From the NCBI RefSeq assembly GCF_000003815.2, contig NC_049981.1, positions 17,779,041 through 17,841,040 on the forward strand: a stretch of 62,000 nucleotides of DNA, read 5' to 3'. Positions 46,901 to 58,900 of this stretch are shown here, piece after piece (positions within the stretch are counted from its first letter, which is position 1; the number at the start of each line of letters is the position of its first letter). Made by a program: the position numbers and the translations under genes. This DNA comes from Branchiostoma floridae (taxonomy: Eukaryota; Chordata; Leptocardii; Amphioxiformes; Branchiostomatidae). The notes beneath the pieces are model-generated. The model was not told where the DNA came from. It searched no databases and worked only from the letters and a program-made list of their open reading frames with translations.

Positions 46901-49900
46901 GACGTCGTAAAAGCCTTGATTTGTATGCACTAACAGCCATGCTGGCAGACAGGTGAATGCAATAAGCAATATCACCTTGGTACACAACACCTAAATTAAA
47001 CATGTCGCAGATGATGACTCAAATAAAAAGTGTTTATGTCACTGAAAAATTACCAATAGTTACCAGCATAAATTAGCCGGACTAAAGATTCTCAAACTTT
47101 CAAATACTGTATGTTATATGTATTACTTGATCGGAAAGATGAGAATACATGTATGTAAGAAAAGTACGCCAACCTGATGCAGTCAGCCACATTCAACACT
47201 GAGATGTTTTTTAGCATGGCGAGGTTCTTGAGCGAGATATCGGTGAGTCTGGGACAGTCAGCCAGGTACACATGGTTCATCTGGTGACACAGTTTCACCA
47301 ACGTCTTCACCACGCTGTCAGTAATTTTGCTGTTCCCTGCAATGGGAAAACCAGACTAAACATTTACTGTCTTCACCACACCGCAGTAATACTGCCATTG
47401 ACTTTGAACAATGTTACCGCATCATGGGAGGGTTGAAGTTGCACATGTTGCACCACGTGCACTTGACAGGTAGAGTGACACGTACCTTCCACTCTGAGTT
47501 TCTGTAGTCTCCTGTGTTGAGCCAGGGCCTTGAAGGCTGTGTCTGACAGATTTGGTGACCCCAGCAGGCAGAGGGCACGGATGGACTGGCACCTGTCAGT
47601 CATCTCCTGTTAAACACAATCATACAGGTATGAGACTGGTTAGGTGTGACACTAATTAGAATACCAGTTGTTGTAGCTCGCGCAGTCCAGTGGTAAGTGG
47701 TCCTGCCTCTGGAACTAGCAGCAGTGAGTTTACATTTTGTAGCTCCGGCTGTGTTGCTCACCTGACATGCACACTACTGGAAAAGGCTGAAGTCCTTAGA
47801 AAGGGACATCAAGGCATGATCCACTGTTCATTGTGCATGTAAGAAGACCTAGGGGAATTTGCCGGATACAATGGACCTGTAAATACTGTACACATAGTGT
47901 CTGTCTTCTCCGTCACAACCAGTGGAAGAATAGGTCTTCAGTGAGTGTGTGAGCTAGACTGGATCGCATCCATTTTCTCTTTTTGTGATCAAACAGCGAT
48001 ACAAACAAGAGACCCGGGCCATATGTTAGATAGTACGATTGCAGTCTGTGTAAAGTTACGCTACATACATACTACGGTAGTCAATAAAATTTTCCTGACC
48101 CACTTATCTATTGTAGGAGGCTGAAACTGCGACTGTATAAACATACAAACTGTCACATACCTAACATATATAGGTAACATGCCTATTATCAATTCTGAAC
48201 TCTAACAGATCTTCTTTTACAGCTTTCTCTTGCAAGCTGAATTCAGAGTCCTGATAATGCTTGATGTTGCATTAGAGGGCGCCAGCTACGATAAATGGTG
48301 GATTTAAATCACTCGCTACGCCTTCAGAAAAAGGCATGCAGACCCTCATATTGCCTCTCATTTTCTCTGAATTGTCCTATGGAAAATCTGTACATGTGAA
48401 ACTTGGACTGACCAGTATGTAATCATCCGTCAGTATTGGCAGGTCGTTCAGCACCAAGGACTGGACCGTAGGACAGCCAACAGACACGTGGTGGAAGCCT
48501 ACAGATGTCAGCTGGAACACAAGAACAGCAATTATCACACCAAGATACCAGAAGTTTTAACTGATTCTGGCCCTTATGATTTGTGCTAGGTGATTAGGAT
48601 TGAAAAATGCAATGTGTAGTACTACATAACTGCGGAAACATGTGGACCTCCCCCAGGCGTGCAAGGACTTTGATCAATTAACCTACCTGGTTTTGTATAT
48701 GTATCTGCATGTATAACCACCTTTCAGCATAACACACCAGCTTTGCAGGCATGTATTTTGTAATATTCTTGCTCTAACTTGTCTTACTTCTCCATTGAGA
48801 AAAAAAAATGAGGTACCATTATCCTAGACTTAAGCTAAATCCACTTCCTGTCACATTCCTAAGACCTTTCTGATATCTTTGACCTTTCTTCCTTTTAGTG
48901 TCTTCAACATACTTAGCATTTAAATTCCACACACAGGACACACTAAGAAACAAATAAGATTACAAAGCCTCTGTTTTTACGAAGGTAAGAAACATTTAGT
49001 TGAAGTCACCTGTGTGCACCCTGACAGGTCCAGGTGGATGAGTTTCCTACAGCCCTTGCCTGTAGTCAGGTAGTGCAGACCCTTATCAGTGAACTTCTGA
49101 CAGTAGGCCAGGCTCAGGTACTGCATGTTCAGGCAAGACCTGGGTAAAAAAACAACAAAATAAACAAGACTGTAACACATTGTCTACTTGTACAATGAAT
49201 GGAGAAAACAACATGGTGTGTTTCCTATCACCCAAGGCACCAAACCACCCACGGGTCAGATCAACCAATGGCTAGAGGGTAATATGACGCGCAGGTGGGC
49301 TGGGACTAAGCTCGGGAGTGATACAGAATACATTTTACAGAATTTTATTGAAGTTATAAACTAGTACATTATACCCACCACACACAAAAAAACAATTCCA
49401 ACGCAAAATACGCCAGAAGTTGGAAAAATGTGGTGTCTTCAAAAAGAAATTTTAAGACCAAAATAAATATGGACCAGCCTGGAACACCTGTATGGCCCAA
49501 TTATAACAAAAAGGCTTGTATATAAACCTTGCAAAAAAATGTCAAACAAACAGTTATTATCAGTACAGCAAGAGTGGTGTTGAGAACAGCCTAAGCAGGT
49601 GGGGTGGGGGAAGAAATGTATTTGTAGGCAACAAGGCATAAAATGACAAATTCAACTGACCAGTTGTACTTGACCATGGATGCTTGACAAGAAAGAAATA
49701 AGAAGTTGAGAAATTTGTGCTTAATTGAACATGGTGATTAATACACAGCTTATCTATCGCTAATGCTTCTGTCACAATTCGGAAAAAGGGGCCCTGTTGG
49801 GCAGTTCAGGGCCTTTTCTGGGGCACTTCAGGCAGTGACCCCTATGTGGCCCCGTGGGGCACCCTGCAACTACCGGGCTAAATTTAGGTCCAGCAGGGAC

Positions 49901-52900
49901 CCAGACTTTTTTACTCAGAATTGAAATCAACCTGGGACCCAGCGACAACTAAACGCCATGACCTTATCGTGAAAAGACCCAGCTGTACCTCTGCAGTATC
50001 TAACAGTCCTCAGTCCATACAATTGTCATGTACATGATGTGTATACGTATATTATCATTCTTCACACAGCATAAGCAGGCACTTAATAGAGAGATCAGGA
50101 CGCAATCAGGAGGAGGAGAAACCAACCTACATTAGGTAAGTTATGCCTTTTCATTCTGTATGAAGCTGAACATTACTCAAACATATTTCACATATTTAGG
50201 TGACCAGCCCCTCCAGCTCTGTCCTGCCACTTGCTACCTAATATAATCAAACACCACAGCTAGTTTACCAGTAACCATGGTGACAACTGTCTGGGTCATT
50301 GACCCTATTTGTTTGGAACAGAAGAAGACGTTGAAGAAGAAATGGAGCAAAACAACAAGTTTCCATTACCTGAAGGTTAACATAACTTTAGTCTACATTG
50401 TACATTTGTATATTATGCAATGCACATACCTTGCCAAGGCCCGCATGGCCCCATCACTAATGTCAGTGTACGACACATTCAGGTACAGCAGGGCTCTGCA
50501 ACCTTCAGCGATCTGTCTCAGGGAATCATCCTGCACTCAACAAGTACAATATGGTCAGTACAAAGGCTTGGTAGCTGGATAGATTATTAGAAAAATTTTG
50601 ACAGTTTTTTTAACATTATGGAAATTGTGATTGTGCATGATGTCAACTCTGATAATCTTGCCAGTTACCCAATTATCAATGACACATATTGCACACACAG
50701 TATTCTCTAGCTGTTTGTCTGGGGTCTAAATAGTTACATAGAATACAACATGGTAAATTACGTGTCACCCGAGGTGCCAGCCACGCTTTGGCCAAAGTGG
50801 CCTAAAAAGTCATGTCGACCAAAAAAATGTAAAATATGCCAGAAGATGAGAAAATTTGGTGTCCTCAAATAAACAAAATGTTATAACAACAATTTCAACA
50901 TCCTAATTTTGTATTTCACTTTTTTGACATGAGTGCTCTTTGTGCACTAATTTTTGAAGGATTCTTTAGAAGACCGCATGATACATCTAATTTGATAACA
51001 TTTGGTATCACCCGGTCCAAAACACCCGTATCAAACGTTATCAAGTCCAAAGAATCACATGCATTGTAGTATATGTCTGAGAAAATCTGAGAGTCCATCG
51101 ACATGACTGTGTATGAGAAAGCCTGACACTTTTGTATCAATTGGACAGGATCATAAATATATATAGTAATGAAACAAAATATTCTATTCGTGGTACTCAC
51201 AGAAAGGCCTTTACACTCTGACAAATTCAAATCCTGAAGATTCTTACACTGGCCTGAAATCAAGAAAACATGACAGTCATACATAATGGACAAGTTGGTC
51301 ATAATGTCCTTTATGATAGTTCAAATGAATATCATTGTATGAGCTACTTCATCTTTTAGATGGCACATAAAATTTCTGCAAAACAAAAAATTGTAACTAT
51401 GTCACTCTAATGTCACTGCTATACTGTACAATACATTTAAGTTCACAGTGACTCGACTTTGCAGTAAGGAGAAAATGAGGTATTGGAGTTTGCTATAGTC
51501 ACATACTGCTACAGTAACAAAAATACCAGCACATTTATGCACATCCAGTTGGAAACCACAACTCAGCATGGGTGCTACAGACAGACAAAGCAGACCGAAA
51601 CATAACACAATATATAATGTATGTACGTGTAGCACTTAGACAAACGGGTAGATGGGCAGAGGACAGATTAAATATTTTTGCAGTTGTTTTGAGCTCATCA
51701 AAATCATAAAACCACCACGAACATTTGAAGCATTTGCAAATGTTAATGTTCTAAATGTATCTGTTAATACTGCATTGAATACAGTATCTGTATTCATTCT
51801 CATCTCCATGTATCACATAAGACTAGATACAATATGAAACTATGAGAAATCAAAAGGAAAGCACACAAAGACAATATCAACAACTGTAAGACAATATCAC
51901 TAAGTATTATAAGTCTGTCCTTACTGATGACATTGAAACTGGCCCTGCGGACACCCAGGCAGCCTCTCAGGTTCAGGTGGACGAGATACGGCCGACACTT
52001 GTGTAACATCTGGATCACAACTGGATCAGTCACTCTGTACAACACAGAACAGACACATGTAACATCTGGATCACAACTGGATCAGTCTTAGATTTTTTTC
52101 CATTAAGTGAGATTTTTATATACTTGCTACTTTTCACAGTCATGGCATCAAGCATTTGGTTAACATAAAAGTAGAGCCAATAACAGGAATTCCATCGATA
52201 GAAGTGAAAGTACATAGAAAAATGTCATTTACATTTCGGGCAACTGAAAAGCTGGTTCGGGCAAGTAAATTTTTTATGTACTTGCCCGATAGGACAAGTG
52301 AATTTTAGAAAACTTGTCCAATTAAAGTTAACCCTGCAAAAGATGAATGCTGGTCTAACCAGGATGCCCTTTCCAGGATTTGAACCATGTTCTGGACATC
52401 CTTTGGTACCTGCATTAGCAGTATGGAAATATGCAATTCATCTCAGTCAGGAACTGTTTCTATACTTACTTGTTTCTTACAGTGGACAAGTTGACCTTGG
52501 TCCAAAGGGCGGGTGATTGCGTCAGAACCTTCCATGACCGACAGACACGTGCACATCTCAGGAGGTCGGCAATGTCGATGTAGGCAAACACCTGCCGACA
52601 CAAAGTCAAGTATCATTAATACGAGACAGATACCACATTCAACTAGAAATACAGTAAATGCATTTAAGTTTTAAGTGATTTAATTTCGTCATGAGGAGAA
52701 AAAGGAGGGGTCATGGTGGCTTTAGTCTGCAAGGGTGCTATATAATGCTATAATGAATAAAGGTCATCCCAGTGTGAGTGGCTCAACCCTTACAGTATAC
52801 AGCATATACATCAAAACTCATTATTAGCTCCACTCCTTTTAAAAATTATATCAAAGATAGACCCTATTGTTTCAGTAATTAGGGTGTTGTTAAATTTCAT

Positions 52901-55900
52901 TCTATACCAGGTCTATTTCCCACAATGTACTAGAATGATAATGTCATATACTGCACCATGTTGTTGTGCTCTCTGTAATCACTCTAGATACTAGGGTACA
53001 GAATCTTCACTATGTTGAAGGTAAAAACCTCAAAAGGAATTAAAAAGGAGGAACTTCAAGATATTTGGTTGTAGGACTGGTACTTGCCTTCATAGCTGCC
53101 TTCCTGGGCAGGAGTGAGATCTCGTCCCTGGTCTCTCCTCCCACCCGAGCAGCCAGCGGATTGTCCCCTTCCACGATCTCTCCCCGCTCCAGACGCTAAG
53201 CAATACATGCAACACATGGAAATTGTACATTTAGTGCTAGTTTATGTTAAACATCCAGGTAAACAATATCAATTCAATCTCTTAAACTGGATAGAAAATG
53301 AAATATGTATTTCCAGGAGACGTCTACCACTACTCTGCTTCAGCATCACTAGAATGGACTGGCAGACCAATTTAATATAATAAATTGTTTACCTGGAGGT
53401 CTAAAGGGACAGAATTGTTTCTGCCAGTTTATTCTAATGATGCTGACGAAGAGTGTTGCATGTCAATCAAAATATTTGGAAGTAACATCCCTCCCACACC
53501 AAATGGTGCATAGGGCAGCACCCATCTCTGTTTTCTGTAGCCCTGGGCCACACAGCTTTTGTGCCATCACTACAGCAGGAGGCTAGTTTACTGACACTGT
53601 GGTCTGTGTGTTCAACTACCATTGCTTGTACCATTTTTTGTAAGTCTTGGTATGACTCAGCCAGGGATAGAACAGTTCCAGTGTGCAATGGAACTTTACT
53701 CTTTTTTGTGTGTGTGCAAAGCTCAAGTCAATCTGAAGGTATATTCTGCTTAAATCTGTTGTTAAACTGGGGCCCGGGCTTGTAGACTTGTCTCCATACA
53801 AGCAGGTGTTACTTTGTTCTTACCTCAAAGTATTCCCTTGTCCTGAGAGCATCCTTCATGACTGAGAACCAGGACTTAAAGATCAGTCTGCACAGAGAGG
53901 TGTGGTAGACAAACTTGATCTTCATGAAGCCCTCTGGAAATAATCCACAAGACAAATTATTAATATACAATCTTCCATCACCAAATACATGACATTGTAT
54001 GAATCAATGAAGATCAATAATATAGCACTGTACAATGCAATGTAGTGAGTACGTCGATGTAGGTTAGACATCCAGGTAATAAGATACGCCAAAAAGTAGT
54101 TACTCAAGCAACTGGATATGGTTTTGAAACGGTCAGACTGTTTCAAAACCATATCCAGTTGCTTGAGTGACTTTTTGGCAATGTAGTGAGTGTTGTTAGG
54201 CATGTCACACCAAAATTTTGGTTAAGGTTAAAGTTGCTGAAACTGCTTTCAAATTACAGATCAGATTCTTCTGATTACAATGCTTTTTATTGTGTTGAAA
54301 TCCGACAATGTTGAAATTTTCTAGAATTTTTCAAAGTTGAAAAGTTGGACGTTTTCATTAGAAGAGGCTTATCTATTAGCCCTATGGGAACAGTTGACCT
54401 CGACATGGCACCGAAAATGACCACAAGCACACAGTTATTTACACACTTTTTAATGTATCTTCCAAACGCTTTAACAAATGTTCTTCAAATTTTCAGCACA
54501 TGAAGATAATGTTACTGGACAGACTATAATATTGTTTTCTCGACATATTATCATTACTTTGTATTAATTAATCCTAATTAACCCTAATTAATCTACTCAT
54601 CCACAATAGTACCATTCAATTAATCTGCATTTCTTAAACATGCTACAAGCTTAAGAAAGAACTTCACGTTTCTAATTCAAAGTAAGACTAATCATTAAAA
54701 AATGAAGTATTTTTGTAGTTTTTATTGATTACAAAATATGCAAATGAGGGTTATTACCCTAAAGTACTTCCAACAAAACATGTAATTGTATCACTTGTCC
54801 ATATTTGAATTACATATTCCCTGAAATAAAAATAGACAGTGCTAACTATATTGCATGTTGACGTAAGTACAGGAATGTATCCACACTTTTAGGAACATCA
54901 ATAAATAATTAAGAATTTATGCTAATTAGCAATATGCTTTGATACATATATGGTGAAAACTATCCACACATTGTCTTTTAATCACATTTATGTTGTAGGC
55001 ATACGTAAATGGGTTGTACAGATGTAAATTGCATGTTACTTTAAAGAACTTTTAACAATCAAATGCTTAATTAGCAGTTGTCCTAATTAACATCGTAATT
55101 AATGACATTAGTAATAGTAATGATGATGAATAGTAAGTGCTAATTAGTATGCATACATGTTTTACCCATTCTAAAAAATAACTGTTAAGTTCAAGTAACT
55201 TTCTGATTATTATTAGTAGGTTGCTTTTCTATTCAGTTTCTCTTAACTTAGCTTTTCTTCTTTAAAAATCAAAACAATAAGATCAAATAACTTTCAATGT
55301 TCGTCACCAATTATTGCAACTCCAAACATGTCGTGTCTAAACTTGATCTGTTGTCTCGGTGTCTGCAGCCTTGTCTCTGGTGAGCAGTTTTGACAAGTCT
55401 CTATTTTGCTGTTTCCGCTGATCTGCCCAGGATATGTCCCTTTTGTGTCAACTAGAAAATTAAAAATGATCTCGAAATTAATACCATGCAACTGACAAAT
55501 TCCGATTGAGCATGGCGATAACGTGTCTGCACGCAACATATTATTTACGATAGTGAAACGTTTTTTTTGTTACAAAATATGCCACATCATCGGTTATGAA
55601 AGGTATTCTACACAATACATAAAATATACTGCCATTCTGCGGTCAAATAGCGCAGAATTTATGATAATATGTTGAATTTATAGCGCAGACAATGTCCGCG
55701 GACGTCCGTGATGTCACGCCCCCCTCCCCCTCCACGGCCGTGCGCGGGCTGCCTAAAAAAACTCTCAAATCGCATCGCTAAAGCCACAAGCCAAACTCGC
55801 GTAAATAGAAACAGAAACTACACCATGATGATCGCAATATATCTATATTTGTCACTGTGTATGAACAAAATTGCTAAATTCAAGAAAAATGGCAAAAATA

Positions 55901-58900
55901 TCCACTTACTTTCGGAGGTTTCCCTACTCTGGCCCATAACTTCCGCCAGGAATGACGTAGCAAAATTGTGCAACCACTGGAGTGAACCTTGATCTCTGCC
56001 CTTTCACCTGGAATCATTCCCAGAGTTCTCCGATGCACGGCGGCTTGTGGCTTTTGAGTTGAAAATTGCATCTCCGCCGGGCGGCCTTCGAAATAGCGTG
56101 CCGCGCGCGCGGCGTCAAAACGGGGCATTTTTCCGGCTGTATCTCCAACTTTTATGATTTTTAGCTCCTTATTATATGGATATTGTCAACTAAAAATCAG
56201 ATAGTATCGTAGTCAACATTCCATAGATTATAGACAACGATTTTGATTGGCATTATTCAAGCGGTTGATTTTTAAGATTTTCTTAAAAACATTTACGGCC
56301 CCGCGGGCCGCTTAGTTCTAATGCGGGAAGGGGGTAGGTTTGACATGCCTAGTGTTGTTGTTGCTCGTCTTGCAGTACCAAGCTTAAGGGTACATACATG
56401 TAGCTAAGTAAGCAAATTTCCTTGCTGTTTCAAAAGCAACGTATGTTCTAGTAGTTTCTACAAGGATGTTTACAAGAACTTATAATTCTCCTTCAATGTG
56501 CACGAGGTACAATTGCACCTTCTGAAACACAGTACACCCATTTTACTTCCCTTCCAAAAGATAAACGCAATCTCAGCCAAGATGCCATTTCCAGGATCGA
56601 ACTGGGGTCTCCCAGTTACCAACTATATTGGAACCAGGAGCTCAACTGTGAGGCTGCTACCAGTTGAGCCACAGGGTCATACCATCCTTAAAACTCCATA
56701 TAAACTAACCTGCATTTCTTCTATTGACAAATCTGGTCCAATCCTGAAAAAAAAAAAACACAAATTGTCACCATTTCTTTCATATAGAAAGCAATGTGAT
56801 TATGATGAGTTCAAAGGTGAAATAATTCATGTTAGGTTCTATGGTATAGTACATGTTCTTTGCATTCATGATAAACGATTTCATTGTGATACATATTGAC
56901 TGGGTTCCTATAATCATATATTGAGGAGACAACCCTGGTCTGCAGGGACCACTACCACCGGCAGGCCAATTGCTGATAGAGGCAGCTACTATAATGCCAC
57001 CTACCAGCCATTTGGTGAAGTGCACATTCATGACTCTGTGCCTGTAGTACTGCCTTGCTTCCTCAAGCCGCCGCATCATCTCCAGTCTCCGTTGCTTCTT
57101 CATCATGTGGTACTGCAGCCAAGCACTGTACAAACAATATCATGCTTAAGAAACATAGAATACAACATGGGAGTTGGTGTGTTATGTCGAAGGGTGGTAA
57201 TACCGGCTATATAGATACAGCATAGCTACAGATACAGATGGGAACTATTCTGTATCGCCTGCGGTAACAGCGCACCTGTGGGTAGGATTGCCTGACAGTT
57301 AAAGGCCGGAAAGTGATCCGACTCGCGGGAGGGCTGGGACCAAGGGTGATGTGGAATACACCATGTTGCATTTTATTTATTACTTTATGACTTTCATACC
57401 CACCCGAGAATCATGTTTAAGTGTGAAATGTGACAGAAGTTGAGAAAATCATCTGGTGTCCTTGAACAAAAAATTGTAACAACAGCAATTCTAATGTTGG
57501 AATCTAGTATTCCAGTTTCAACAGCGGCACATTCAGTGCACTGAAAAAGTGTTTGAATCACTCTATTGCAATGAAAACACAGTTGATATTGGTTTACGAG
57601 GTGGTCATGAGGCTAGGGTTGTTGACTTACTAACTCTAAAGGTTTTGGGTTTGAATTCCTAGCGGGGTGTTGAGTATTCTGATGGAAACATTGCAAATAG
57701 AGCAAATAAAGAAAAGAAATACTGTAAAAAATTGTGCTTACTAAAAACACATCTTCTTCTTTTTGTCATTGTAGAAATCATAGGCCTTGTGGTACATCTC
57801 AGGTGTTGGCTGTGAAGAAAGAAAGGTATGTCAGAAAAAAGGTTTAAATGACAGCTCATCTGTGACAGCAATCATCATAATTTTTAATACTATTTCTGTA
57901 CACAAAGTAACTTAGTGTTACAAGCTTTCAATCTGTCCTCTGCTCCGTCTCAAGTTGAAATGACCCCAAACCTAACTAACACGAAAGCAGTTACCAGGGT
58001 TCTAGCTAGTGCAATTTAAGCATAACACTTTATCTACTTCTACATAATACAGGACAAAGTGCCATTTTGTTTTTCTATGAGATTCATGAGTCATACAGGT
58101 TTAACACTCACCTGTACATTCTCATCATAGTTGAAGAGCTGCTCCAGGTAACTCTCAGTCACAACCTTCCTGCTGGGCTTGAGGGCTTCATCTACAAACA
58201 TGTCCCTGAAAATAAACAGCACACCGTCAGGCTTTTAATTAAAAAAATGTAACACACTGTAGCAAAAGTTTCCAAAAACAGGGCAACCCTAGCCTTCTTT
58301 AAAGAGCAGAGGGGTTGACTGCAGCGCTGGTGCTGTTGTTGTAACCCTTGTGGTGCCTATTGGCACATAGGTCAGCAAGTTTCCTCATTGTTTCTATAGC
58401 AGAGTATACCTTTACATGCAGTGCTTGCTTATTAGTACTGAGCTCTTCCCCTTTAACTTCAGGCACCTCCCAAAACACAGGACCCCCATTTCTGAAAGAC
58501 AATGTTGCCCCCACCAAGATGTCTCCCAGTTACCAACCAACTAATTGGAACCAGCAGCTTAACTGTGAAATCCAATACCAGTTGAGCTACAGGGACATCT
58601 CTGTCAACTGCTGGCAAGAGACATAAGATTTTCCATCTGACGTCATGTCCCGGAAGCTGCAGCAGACAGGTCCATTCCGTTTGTTAGATAAGGTTCAGTT
58701 TTCTTTAATAATGTCATTTACCTGACACAAATGAACTTTAATGCTACAAGTATTTATGTTAACTTTGCAACATCCTTACCATTGTATGCCTTCAAAGTTG
58801 GTTTCTATCAGGAGACGTAGTTTCTCAGCGATGAAGTGCAGGGAGTCCTCCGGGCAGTTCATCGCCAGTCCGGTGATGATGCACTGAAATGTCCAGGTCA

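Noticed and set aside
55880-56128. Minus-strand open frame of 82 codons as an FBXL13 exon
   Set aside because: It lies inside the terminal-inverted-repeat element, and FBXL13 exons 6 and 7 already join in phase across it.
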